This document shows, piece by piece, positions 35,142 through 42,480 of a stretch of DNA of 64,000 nt. Positions within the stretch are counted from its first letter, which is position 1, and each line of letters opens with the position of its first letter. The translations under genes were made by a program, and so were the position numbers. The DNA is from Bradyrhizobium cenepequi (GTDB lineage: Bacteria > Pseudomonadota > Alphaproteobacteria > Rhizobiales > Xanthobacteraceae), in assembly GCF_020329485.1 (NCBI RefSeq), contig NZ_JAGKJI010000036.1, positions 1-64,000 on the forward strand. Direction: 5' to 3'. A model generated the notes under the pieces. The model made no database searches and was not told the DNA's origin. It saw only the letters and a program-made list of their open reading frames with translations.

Positions 35142-35495
35142 TTAGCCCATGCCTCCCGGCAGAAAGCAGCGCGCTTTCGGATGACCATCCAAGTAGTACG
35201 GCCAAACCATCGTAGGCCCAGCGCGGTTTGGTCCATCAACCACCGCTTCGTCCGGCACGTCGACCCACTCACCATCGATGCGCACGCGATAGTGACCATC
35301 CTTGCTATCCCAATCGACATCGTCGAGGCGTTTGGCATCACTGCCATCGCAGCACGGTCCCTTGCCGCTGTGCAAGCTCTCGAACCATCCGTTCAACTCA
35401 GGGTGCTCATGGTCGTGAGCGCGTGCGCAGCCGATTGCAGCTACCAGCAGCATGGAGAATATTGCTAACTTTGCAGGCCAAGAGCCATCATTCAT
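35142..35495 (-). CDS. Small exported protein of unknown function
   Basis: A 117-aa protein from ATG at 35495 with a signal peptide ('WPAKLAIFSMLLVAAIGCAR'). The mature part starts 'HDHEHPELNGWFESLHSGKG' and holds 'PCCDGSDAKRL', 'DGHYRVRIDGEWVDVPDEAV' and 'VWPYYLDGHPKARCFLPG'. Similar small Cys- and Trp-containing secreted proteins are, from memory, widespread in Bradyrhizobium; their role is unknown. The three cysteines suggest disulfide or metal binding. Element copy c lies about 215 bp upstream. Confidence 0.7.
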   Translation of the reverse strand: MNDGSWPAKLAIFSMLLVAAIGCARAHDHEHPELNGWFESLHSGKGPCCDGSDAKRLDDVDWDSKDGHYRVRIDGEWVDVPDEAVVDGPNRAGPTMVWPYYLDGHPKARCFLPGGMG

Positions 35496-35710
35496 TTTGC
35501 ACCCACGATTGCTACGAGAGCGGTTGGTAATCGAGTCTCCGCTCAACTAGGCGCTCGCCGTTAAATTACGATAGTCATATCATCATATCGTCGAGACACT
35601 AACGTGTGATGGTTTGCGCACGGTGCAAGCTGCCAATCGGCAACGCTGCCGCAAGCCTCGACACGGCGCCCGTCGAACCTGCGCGCCACCCGAGCTTGTC
35701 TCCGTCGTCG

Positions 35711-35785
35711 GTGAGTGTGGGCGATCGGAGATTTACCGTCATGAGCCTATGACGCACTTTCACCCATACTGGCACGCACTGTTGC
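35711..35785 (-). promoter_or_regulatory. Dispersed AraC-type element, copy c
   Basis: Plus-strand half-sites GCACTTTCAC (35754) and GCACTGTTG (35776) are 22 bp apart, preceded by CGATCGGAGATTTACCGTCA and TGAGCCTATGAC. This is one of the best-conserved copies. The downstream leftward gene is the small exported protein ending at 35142. The rest of 35496-35921 holds nothing else recognisable. Confidence 0.7.
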
Positions 35786-35921
35786 CGCCTGAGCGTTGAG
35801 CGGAGCCTGATCTGATTTTGCTGCTGCATTTGGGCGCAGGCGGAGCCGACCGTGGTGAGAACCGGCTTCTACTTCGGCTTCCCCGATCGGTCCGAGGGCT
35901 CGACTGGGTTTGACAGCTCAG

Positions 35922-36350
35922 TCATTTTGTTGGAGCAAGCTGCCGTACGACTGTGGCCTGATCGAAATAGGCCCTTTCGCAGATGAGCCCGTCGCCGTCG
36001 AACAAGAAGATCAATGCCGCAGGAACTTCCATCTTCTTTCCGCTCGGCTCGATCCCGCCCCACTCGCCACGTTGCGTTCCTTGCAAGCGACACTCTACGA
36101 TGACTGCATCGTCCGCGTGATGGACCGCGGTTCTCTCTATTTGGAAGTCCGGAAAAGCAGCAAGGAGGGCCCCCAATAATCTGTTTACCGCTTCTGCACC
36201 ATCGGCGACAACACCGAGCGCCGGCACTTCATAGCGAGGATGTTCGAAAGTCTTGACGGTGGCTGTGACGTCGTGCCGAATAGCTTCAGCCTCGATGTGC
36301 TCATTTACGATCAACTACGCTCTCTTCGTTTGCGCAACACTATTAGTCAT
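35922..36350 (-). pseudogene. SnoaL-like protein with a premature stop at codon 12
   Basis: Starting at ATG 36350 the frame reads 'MTNSVAQTKRA', then a TAG stop at 36315-36317, then continues without a shift as 'LIVNEHIEAEAIRHDVTATV' to the natural stop at 35922. The remaining 130 codons form a complete NTF2-like domain ('FPDFQIERTAVHHADDAVIV', 'KKMEVPAALIFLFDGDGL'). A single G-to-T change (GAG to TAG) explains the stop. The TTG immediately after it could serve as a restart, so a shorter protein may still be made. The ATG overlaps the stop of the GMC fragment. Confidence 0.65.
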
Positions 36351-36558
36351 TGCATGCCTCCGGGATCAAAGGTGTGGGTAACGGATTGAACAGTTGCGGG
36401 AAGGCGACAGGCATCGCGATCTCCGGCGCGTCGTCCCGTCCCCCCGCCTCCACCACGGCTACGCTGACAGCGGGATCCTGGCTAAGACGTGCTGCGAGCA
36501 CGCATCCAGCCGACCCGGCCCCAACGATGACGTAGTCAAATTCTTGCCTTGCGGTCAT
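36343..36558 (-). pseudogene. N-terminal fragment of a GMC oxidoreductase
   Basis: The first 55 residues are the FAD-binding start of a GMC oxidoreductase: 'DYVIVGAGSAGCVLAARLSQ' followed by the ribose-binding 'VAVVEAGGRDDAP'. The frame then ends after 71 codons, where an intact enzyme has about 530. A C-terminal fragment lies at 34361-34609. An AraC-type element (copy d) lies about 55 bp upstream of the start, so the lost enzyme was probably a member of that regulon. Confidence 0.75.
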
Positions 36559-36613
36559 GCCTGAACTCCAAATCCCTACTAGCCCGAAAAGTTAGGCCGT
36601 TAGAGGTTGGATG

Positions 36614-36661
36614 TCGCGAGCCGGCGGCGCACTTTCAGCGGTATCGGCGCGCACTTCCCCC
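36614..36661 (-). promoter_or_regulatory. Dispersed AraC-type element, copy d (upstream of the GMC fragment)
   Basis: Plus-strand half-sites GCACTTTCAG (36630) and GCACTTCCC (36652) are 22 bp apart, preceded by GTCGCGAGCC. It faces the leftward GMC gene start at 36558. Confidence 0.6.
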
Positions 36662-36719
36662 GCAACCGATCCAAATTCGCTAAGCAAACCGAGATCACGC
36701 GCCGGTCAATACGCGGACG

Positions 36720-36790
36720 GCGAACAGTGCGCGCTGGTACTGGAGAAAGTGCGTTATGGGCTGATGACGGCGGCTCTCCGATAGCCATAT
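36720..36790 (+). promoter_or_regulatory. Dispersed AraC-type element, copy e (rightward)
   Basis: Half-sites AGTGCGCGC (36726) and AAGTGCGTT (36747) lie 22 bp apart (GTGC to GTGC), followed by GGGCTGATGACGGCGGCTCT and CCGATAG, the inverse of the flank seen in copies b and c. It faces right, towards the first AraC gene at 37208. Together with copy d it forms a back-to-back pair about 60 bp apart. No gene was found in the remaining 36790-37207. Confidence 0.6.
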
Positions 36791-37207
36791 CAAGCGTTGA
36801 TGAAGGCAACATCAGAAGACAGGGCGATGAGCCGAAATACTGAAGCCAAACTTGTCCCACGCCACGCTGGCGTCACGCTTAACTGCGCCGAGGAGCAATG
36901 CGGCTTCGCGTCAGCGGACAGTAACCCCTCTCCAATTAGTGACACAGAAGACCGCGTTGCTGTCGTCACGCGGATCGATTGCAACGAGCAGGAGAGCGTT
37001 GGTTGGCAGCCGGAGCTCGAAACCGGCCCGATCGGCTCACTCCCGATATACCGTCCGTTCGTATCGGATAGGCCGATGACCCACGCTGGTAAGTTGCCAC
37101 GGTGAACGACACTCTTTGCCTGGTGCAGACGAGCTACACGCCGATCATGGGGCTACCCGAGGAAATGCAAGCGCTATTGGTTGTGTCGACTTCTTGGAGG
37201 ACCGGCG

Positions 37208-38251
37208 ATGGTACAACAGAGTTGCGATTTCGCCCGCACGTCGCGATTGAACCGCGAGGAGTGGACCGCTTTGCTCCGGTCTACTTGTGGAGGAGACCAC
37301 CGAGTTGTCGAACCCGATGCTCTTGTTGGTTGGATGCGCCGACTCAGCGTTTATGGGATCGCTGCAGCCGCGACGAAGATCCAAAGCGGGCTGGCAACCG
37401 TCGATCACGGGGCCGACCTTTACCGGTTCGAGCAGACACACCGCGATGCCCGCCTCGATGTGGATTGGTACTGCGCCCTGTTTCCGGTGGCCGGCCGGTC
37501 GTGGCTGACACAGAACGACCATACGATACAATTTGGGGTGGGAGATATTGGCCTGGGAGACGGCGCTAGGCCGTTTACGCGTCTATCTGAGACCGGTTCG
37601 CAATGGCTCTCAGTTTATCTGCCGCGCCAGTCGGTCATTTCCCATCTGGGATTCGAGCCCAAGGCTTGCTTGTGCGGGCGCGGCGAAACGCCCGCGGCGC
37701 GCGTCCTTCGTCAGTTCGTTCTCGAAGGCACCAAAGATGAGGAATCCACAGCCGCGCAGTCCGACCCCCACATGCAGCTCGCCCTCTACGATCTGCTCAG
37801 TGCCGTATTTGCGCCTTCCGAGCCGTGGCCCGGATCGCGATATTCGGACAAACTGTTTGCGCGTATCCGCCGCATCATTCTTGACGGCTTTGCCGATCCG
37901 AATTTCGGTCCCAACGAGATCGCCGCCGAAACTGGTATCTCGCTGCGCTATCTTCAGAAGCTCTTCACGGAGCGCGGCTTGACCTGCACTGAGTTCATAT
38001 ATTCGGTTCGTCTGGATTACGCCGCGCGCCTCGTGCACCGCCGGGCGTTACTGGGATCAAACCAGCCTCTGAGCGAGATCGCCTACGCGTGCGGCTTTCG
38101 CGACTATACTCATTTTGCGCGAAAGTTTCGTCATCGGTTCGGTCATGCCCCAGGCGCGCATTCAGGAGAACCTGATAGCTGTGGCGATCGAGAGGTGCCA
38201 GTACCGGTGAAAGTGCGTCGTAGATTCACGACGCCTGCGCTAAGAGCCTGA
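37208..38251 (+). CDS. AraC-family transcriptional regulator (paralogue 1)
   Basis: A 347-aa regulator from ATG at 37208, which has GGAGG 9 bp upstream; the frame is open to 37181. The N-terminal 190 residues form an AraC-binding-like (FeaR-type) sensory domain ('IQFGVGDIGLGDGARPFTRL', 'WLSVYLPRQSVISHLGFEP'). The C-terminus has two helix-turn-helix units ('IAAETGISLRYLQKLFTERG', 'LSEIAYACGFRDYTHFARKF'). It is a close paralogue of the gene at 41047-42168. Its last codons overlap a partial copy of the dispersed element. It is a prime candidate for the protein that binds those elements; the effector may be an aromatic compound. Confidence 0.85.
   Translation: MVQQSCDFARTSRLNREEWTALLRSTCGGDHRVVEPDALVGWMRRLSVYGIAAAATKIQSGLATVDHGADLYRFEQTHRDARLDVDWYCALFPVAGRSWLTQNDHTIQFGVGDIGLGDGARPFTRLSETGSQWLSVYLPRQSVISHLGFEPKACLCGRGETPAARVLRQFVLEGTKDEESTAAQSDPHMQLALYDLLSAVFAPSEPWPGSRYSDKLFARIRRIILDGFADPNFGPNEIAAETGISLRYLQKLFTERGLTCTEFIYSVRLDYAARLVHRRALLGSNQPLSEIAYACGFRDYTHFARKFRHRFGHAPGAHSGEPDSCGDREVPVPVKVRRRFTTPALRA
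38192..38232 (+). promoter_or_regulatory. Dispersed AraC-type element, copy f (degenerate, inside the araC-like 3' end)
   Basis: GGTGCCAGTACCGGTGAAAG and TGCGTCG match the rightward form of the element, but the half-sites are only 18 bp apart because about 4 bp are missing. It overlaps the 3' coding end of the AraC gene. Spacing change suggests it is not functional in the same way. Confidence 0.45.
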
Positions 38252-38374
38252 CTCAAAAGACAACTACCGCGCGAGACGCCTGAGAGCGATCTGGATGCCC
38301 CCGATGCGGCTGGTTTCTTTCCCTTGCAAAGCCGACCGCAATTCCAGTCCAGAGAACGCGGCGAATGCACGAAA

Positions 38375-38421
38375 ACATAGTGCGCTCTGATGCCGATGGA
38401 AGTGCGCGCCAGGCTTACGAC
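38375..38421 (+). promoter_or_regulatory. Dispersed AraC-type element, copy g (upstream of the chorismate mutase gene)
   Basis: Half-sites AGTGCGCTC (38379) and AAGTGCGCG (38400) lie 22 bp apart, with the usual CTTACGACG downstream flank. The chorismate mutase gene starts about 78 bp to the right. Confidence 0.6.
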
Positions 38422-38498
38422 GTTGTCCGGCCGGTGACGTAAGTTTCTCGGCATCGCTCGCAGAAACAGCATTAGCTCGAGCGAAGCGAGTCCCGTCC

Positions 38499-38909
38499 AT
38501 GCGCAAAATCCTCCCTGCCCTTATATTCCTCACTTGCCGCGCCGCCTACGCGGACGACGCCTCGAATGAGCCCGCTTATTGGAGCCACCCCTCGGTCGAC
38601 GGCGGCAAATGCTGTGCGACGCTAATGGAGGTCCGGGACAACATCGACCGTCTCGACCATGCGATCATCGCTCTAATGGCTGAGTGCGGGAAATATGTCG
38701 CCGAGGCCGGCCGCTTCAAGAAGGACCCGGGCGCCGTCAGCGTGCCGGCCCGGGTCGAAGCAATCATCTCGAAAGTGCGAGCTGACGCCGAAGCTCAGGG
38801 TCTCGACCCGGCCGTGGCGGAGCGCACGTATCGCGCGATGATTGCCGCCTTCGAGGACTACGAGCGGAAGGAGTGGACACGTCGTTATGGGCGGGAACCG
38901 GCGAAGTGA
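38499..38909 (+). CDS. Exported chorismate mutase-like protein (AroQ/PchB type)
   Basis: A 136-aa protein with a short signal peptide ('MRKILPALIFLTCRAAYA') followed by an all-helical AroQ-type fold: 'VRDNIDRLDHAIIALMAECG' is helix 1 and 'YRAMIAAFEDYERKEW' the last helix. It resembles the isochorismate-pyruvate lyase/chorismate mutase (PchB) group. Exported chorismate mutases (the *AroQ class) are known in pathogens and symbionts, where they may affect host aromatic metabolism. The conserved catalytic arginine and lysine positions cannot be settled by eye. AraC-type element g lies just upstream. Confidence 0.75.
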   Translation: MRKILPALIFLTCRAAYADDASNEPAYWSHPSVDGGKCCATLMEVRDNIDRLDHAIIALMAECGKYVAEAGRFKKDPGAVSVPARVEAIISKVRADAEAQGLDPAVAERTYRAMIAAFEDYERKEWTRRYGREPAK

Positions 38910-39041
38910 ATCGAATTGTTCATTCGGGCGGCGAACTTGACCCATTTCCGGCCTTCACCGCGAGCGTCGCCAACGTCCGTCCGGATAGCCGCGGCACCGT
39001 TCACGTCCGCTCCTTTGACCCAACCTAAACGGAGCGTAGAA

Positions 39042-39278
39042 ATGACAATGATCATCAAAAAGGCCATCCCCCTAGCTGCGAGTCTCCTGCTACTTGCTAC
39101 TCACGGTCTGGCCGCTGCAACTTACGCGCACCATCGGACACCGTCGTCGATCCACACCGACAACTCCCGTCATTACTGTCTCACCGGCGACGGGGAAAAT
39201 GATTGCGGCTTCACGAGCCTGCCGCAATGCGAGGCGACTGCTTCGGGCGGGCTTGGCGTTTGTAACATGGTGCCGTAG
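39042..39278 (+). CDS. DUF3551-family small exported protein
   Basis: A 78-aa protein from ATG at 39042 with a signal peptide ('IKKAIPLAASLLLLATHGLA'). The DUF3551 pattern follows: 'YCLTGDGENDCGFTSLPQCE' and 'ATASGGLGVCNMVP', with four regularly spaced cysteines. Members are common in Bradyrhizobium and relatives, where many copies occur; their function is unknown. It follows the chorismate mutase gene by about 130 bp on the same strand. Confidence 0.75.
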   Translation: MTMIIKKAIPLAASLLLLATHGLAAATYAHHRTPSSIHTDNSRHYCLTGDGENDCGFTSLPQCEATASGGLGVCNMVP

Positions 39279-39476
39279 GGCCTCTGGAGCGCAGTCCATA
39301 CGCCTCTCACGCTTCCCGGTAAAATCCCACGGGGCAAGAGAGTAAGTGCCATCGTATGATCATAGTCTTGCCTACCAAGATTGTCGCATGACGCTTGCTC
39401 TCTCGCGTCGGTGGGCCACGAGCCGACCTTCTGAGGCTGCCCCGATCACGACGTGCGATAGAGGACACGATTTGAT

Positions 39477-39795
39477 GTGGCGTTCGAGAGAGGTGGCAAA
39501 GGCCGTCTCGCAGGCAAAGTACGCGGCGTCTATTACATTTTGATGCGTGCCGACGGACGCGTTGACCTCGACGTCAGAGCGACACTAGAAACCGAGGACG
39601 GCCATCGCATTGCGGCGCAAATTGATGGCGTTGCAACGCCGCGAGCGAATGAACCGATCGTTGATCCCGTTGAGTACGTACGTCTCGCCACCGCAGCATC
39701 GAAGTATGGTTGGATCAATTCGAGACAAATTTGGGGGCTCGGGACCGTAAACTTAGCGGACGGGGAAGATACACGTAGAGGCGTTTATGCAGTAA
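39477..39795 (+). pseudogene. DUF3237-family protein remnant (frameshifted, 5' end lost)
   Basis: The frame from 39477 has the DUF3237 core: 'GRLAGKVRGVYYILMRADGR', 'VDLDVRATLETEDGHRIAAQ' and 'EPIVDPVEYVRLATA', then 'WINSRQIWGLGTV'. Near 39765 it shifts: the other frame continues 'GKIHVEAFMQ' and stops at 39793-39795, as in intact members. The N-terminal third of the family is missing, replaced by a region with in-frame stops. Family function is unknown. The decayed gene converges on the alpha/beta hydrolase. Confidence 0.6.
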
Positions 39796-39819
39796 AAAAG
39801 AGCACGCACGCGACCATTG

Positions 39820-40656
39820 CTAGTTTTCGCCTGGACTGTCAGCGCGATGCCTCGGTGAATGGCCCATGCGCGTTGACGTCCTCCGGCTATCGGGCTGTCC
39901 CGCGGCTTCCAGGATGAGCTGGGCAATCTCGTCGGGATGGGAGATCAGCGAAAGATGGCTTGCCTTCAGCTCGATCGTCTTGGCGCCCATGCGCTTGGCC
40001 ATGAACCGTTCGAGATCAGGATTAATCGTCCGGTCTTCGGTGGAAACGGCGTAGAAGCTCGGCTTCGACCGCCACGCGGCATGCGTCGTCTTGCCAGTCA
40101 GCAGAGCCTTGTGGAACGGCTCCTGCACCGCATAGAGGACCCTCGCCTTCGCTTCCGGCAGGTCGCCCGCGAAATCGCGCAAGAACGCAGCCTCGCTGAG
40201 ACGTCCTTCGTCGCCGTCAAAGACAATCCCGGCCGACGCCGGTGGCGTTGGAAATGTCTTGGCCAACGCGGCGTAATCCTCGCCCGCATCCGGCGCCCGC
40301 GCCGCCACATAGACAAGAGACGACACGTTCGGATGCTGACCTGCCTCTGTCACGATCATTCCGGAGAAGGAATGCCCAACCAGCACCGTCGGACCATCCT
40401 GCCGCGCAAGCACGCGCTGGGCCGCGGCCACCGCGTCGGGCAGCGTTGTCAGGGGATTTTGCACGGCCGTGGCATTGAGTCCCGCTGCCTGCAATCGTGC
40501 GATCACTTCAGACCAGGATGACCCGTCGGCGAATAGCCCATGCACCAGCACAACATTGCGCGCCTTCAGCGCGGGCTGCGCAGCGGCGGCGGTACCCTGG
40601 ACAAGCGTGCTCGCCGCCCCCGCAGCCACCATGCTCACGAACGCGCGTCGATTCAT
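39820..40656 (-). CDS. Exported alpha/beta hydrolase
   Basis: A 278-aa hydrolase from ATG at 40656; the frame is open to 40692. The N-terminus 'MNRRAFVSMVAAGAASTLVQ' is a twin-arginine-like signal, so the enzyme is probably exported to the periplasm. The fold motifs are 'VVLVHGLFADGSSW' (oxyanion region), the nucleophile elbow 'GHSFSGMI', and a histidine near the C-terminus in 'ASHLSLISHPDEIA'. This matches RutD/methyl-ketone-type esterases. The last 25 codons look like chance extension. Element copy h lies about 110-190 bp upstream, consistent with AraC control. Confidence 0.8.
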   Translation of the reverse strand: MNRRAFVSMVAAGAASTLVQGTAAAAQPALKARNVVLVHGLFADGSSWSEVIARLQAAGLNATAVQNPLTTLPDAVAAAQRVLARQDGPTVLVGHSFSGMIVTEAGQHPNVSSLVYVAARAPDAGEDYAALAKTFPTPPASAGIVFDGDEGRLSEAAFLRDFAGDLPEAKARVLYAVQEPFHKALLTGKTTHAAWRSKPSFYAVSTEDRTINPDLERFMAKRMGAKTIELKASHLSLISHPDEIAQLILEAAGQPDSRRTSTRMGHSPRHRADSPGEN

Positions 40657-40766
40657 TGTATAATTCTGCCTAAGATCGTCTTGGTTATTCATGGAGTTCT
40701 ACTTTCAACAACGTCCGAGCCTTGGTATCCTGGCTCATCGCTCCGTCTCCTGATCTTGCCTTCATC

Positions 40767-40842
40767 GGTAACTATGGACGACCGGAGCTTGGCCGTCATG
40801 AGCTCATGACGCACTTTCACCAGTACGGGCGCGCACTGTTCG
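40767..40842 (-). promoter_or_regulatory. Dispersed AraC-type element, copy h (upstream of the hydrolase)
   Basis: Plus-strand half-sites GCACTTTCAC (40811) and GCACTGTTC (40833) lie 22 bp apart. The upstream flank CGACCGGAGCTTGGCCGTCA and TGAGCTCATGAC matches copies b and c. It faces the leftward hydrolase gene. Confidence 0.7.
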
Positions 40843-41046
40843 CCGCTTACGCGTTGACTGAGCTTGATCTCGTTTTGCTTGTCGGATTTGGGTTTAAGCC
40901 GCGCTCGCGGTGGATCGTCGTGAGCCACGACGCGATTGAGCGAGACGTCGATAAAAGGCTTTAGGCGGGGAATCCTCTTCGAGGAGTGGTGTGGATAGCG
41001 GTGCGTAGGCCGGCAGGCAACTCCCGCACGGCGATGCAGCCGGGCG

Positions 41047-42168
41047 CTAGACGTTGTCAGCGGATGGCGAATACTCAGCCGCGCGGGCGCGCACTATCCC
41101 GGTCCCAATGGCTGAGTTTCCCTCCAAGTGGCCGCCCGGCGCATGGCCAAACCGATCCCGGAATCTTCTTGCGAAATGGGTATAGTCGCGAAAGCCGCAG
41201 GCATACGCGATTTCGCTGAGAGGCTGACCTGTAGTGTGCGACGTCCGGCGTGCCAGCAGGCGCGCGGCGTGGTCCAAACGAATGGAATAGACTAATTCGC
41301 TGCATGTGCAGCCGCGTGCCGTCAAGAGCTTCTGGACGTAGCGCAGCGAAATCCCCGTTTCGGCTGCCACCTGTGCAGGACCGAAGTCCGGATCGGCACA
41401 GCGATCGTTGATGACGCGGCGGATGCGGGCGAACAGTCTATCCGCATGACGAGAGACGGGCCCCGGATCAGATGGCACAAATAGGGCGCCGAGGAGGTCG
41501 TAGAGGGCGAGCCGCATGTGCGGGCAGGGCGGCGCCGCTGTGGATTCTTCGCCTCCGGCACTGTCGAGAACGAGCTGACGGAGGACGCGCGCTGCTACGC
41601 TTTCCCCGCGCGCAGATAAGCAAGTCTGCGGCTCGAATCCGAGATGGGAAATGAGCGACTGCCGCGGCAGATAAATAGAAAGCCATTGCGAGCCGCTCTC
41701 AAATAAGCGCATCGAGAGCCGCGCCCCATCCATGAGTCCAACATCTCCCGCTCCGATTTGCACAGTGTGCTCGTTCTGGGTCAGCGCGCACTGGCCAGCG
41801 ACTTGAAACACTGCACTGTACCAATCCGTGTCGGCGATGAGGACATCGCGGCGCCTCCGCGCGAACCCGTTAATGCTGCCGGCATGATCCACCGCCGCCG
41901 CAAGCCCCCACCGGACCTTGAATGCGGCTGCCGCGATCCCGTAAACGCTTCGTGGGCATATCCAACCGGCAAAAGCATCACGGTCGCTGACTTGATACTC
42001 GCCTCCGGTCGTCGCGCGGACCAAGACCGCCCACTCCTCGAGGTTCAACTGCGGACTGCCGACGAAATCGCGGCTTTGTTTCACCATCGCCTGCACGTCT
42101 ACCGGCATAACTGCTGCATGGTCTAAGTCCGGTCGGATCGTCCGCGTCTCGAATTTTGCGCGTTCCAT
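41047..42168 (-). CDS. AraC-family transcriptional regulator (paralogue 2)
   Basis: A 373-aa regulator closely similar in sequence and layout to the gene at 37208-38251. The N-terminal sensory domain has 'VQIGAGDVGLMDGARLSMRL' and 'WLSIYLPRQSLISHLGFEPQ'. The two C-terminal helix-turn-helix units are 'VAAETGISLRYVQKLLTARG' and 'LSEIAYACGFRDYTHFARRF'. The DNA-contacting helices of the two paralogues are almost identical, so both may recognise the same sites. It is divergent from the acetolactate decarboxylase gene, with element copy i in between. The 40843-41046 gap below it holds nothing else. Confidence 0.85.
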   Translation of the reverse strand: MERAKFETRTIRPDLDHAAVMPVDVQAMVKQSRDFVGSPQLNLEEWAVLVRATTGGEYQVSDRDAFAGWICPRSVYGIAAAAFKVRWGLAAAVDHAGSINGFARRRRDVLIADTDWYSAVFQVAGQCALTQNEHTVQIGAGDVGLMDGARLSMRLFESGSQWLSIYLPRQSLISHLGFEPQTCLSARGESVAARVLRQLVLDSAGGEESTAAPPCPHMRLALYDLLGALFVPSDPGPVSRHADRLFARIRRVINDRCADPDFGPAQVAAETGISLRYVQKLLTARGCTCSELVYSIRLDHAARLLARRTSHTTGQPLSEIAYACGFRDYTHFARRFRDRFGHAPGGHLEGNSAIGTGIVRARAAEYSPSADNV

Positions 42169-42329
42169 GGCTTAGCTCCCTTGGGAGGCTTGCAATAACT
42201 AACATGTTACTGACATATCAGTCGTCTCTCAACAATATCACAGAAGATTGAGGCGGCCTCCAGCCGGCCGTGTGCTGCCAAAGAGGTAGGCGGCCGGCCC
42301 CGCTCGGAGGACCTGGTTCCGCCAGCACG

Positions 42330-42376
42330 GAACAGTGCGCGCTCATACCCGGTGAGAGTGCGTCTTGGGCTCACCA
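42330..42376 (+). promoter_or_regulatory. Dispersed AraC-type element, copy i (upstream of the acetolactate decarboxylase gene)
   Basis: Half-sites AGTGCGCGC (42334) and GAGTGCGTC (42356) are 23 bp apart, followed by TTGGGCTCACC. It faces right, with the decarboxylase gene starting at 42481. The AraC paralogue 2 gene starts at 42168 on the other side, so this is a shared divergent region. Confidence 0.6.
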
Positions 42377-42480
42377 CCTCCGACCTCTGTCGATCTAAAC
42401 TTCGGTCGCGACATCCAGCCGCAGCCTACGGGCGGGAGTTACTCGAAGGTGTCGCGGTGGACCCGGCGATAGGAGCAGAC

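Noticed and set aside
30023..42376. Dispersed elements as coding exons ('MTHFHxYxRAL' in one frame)
   Set aside because: Frames through the elements end quickly and differ among copies; conservation is in DNA half-sites and spacing, not in codons.
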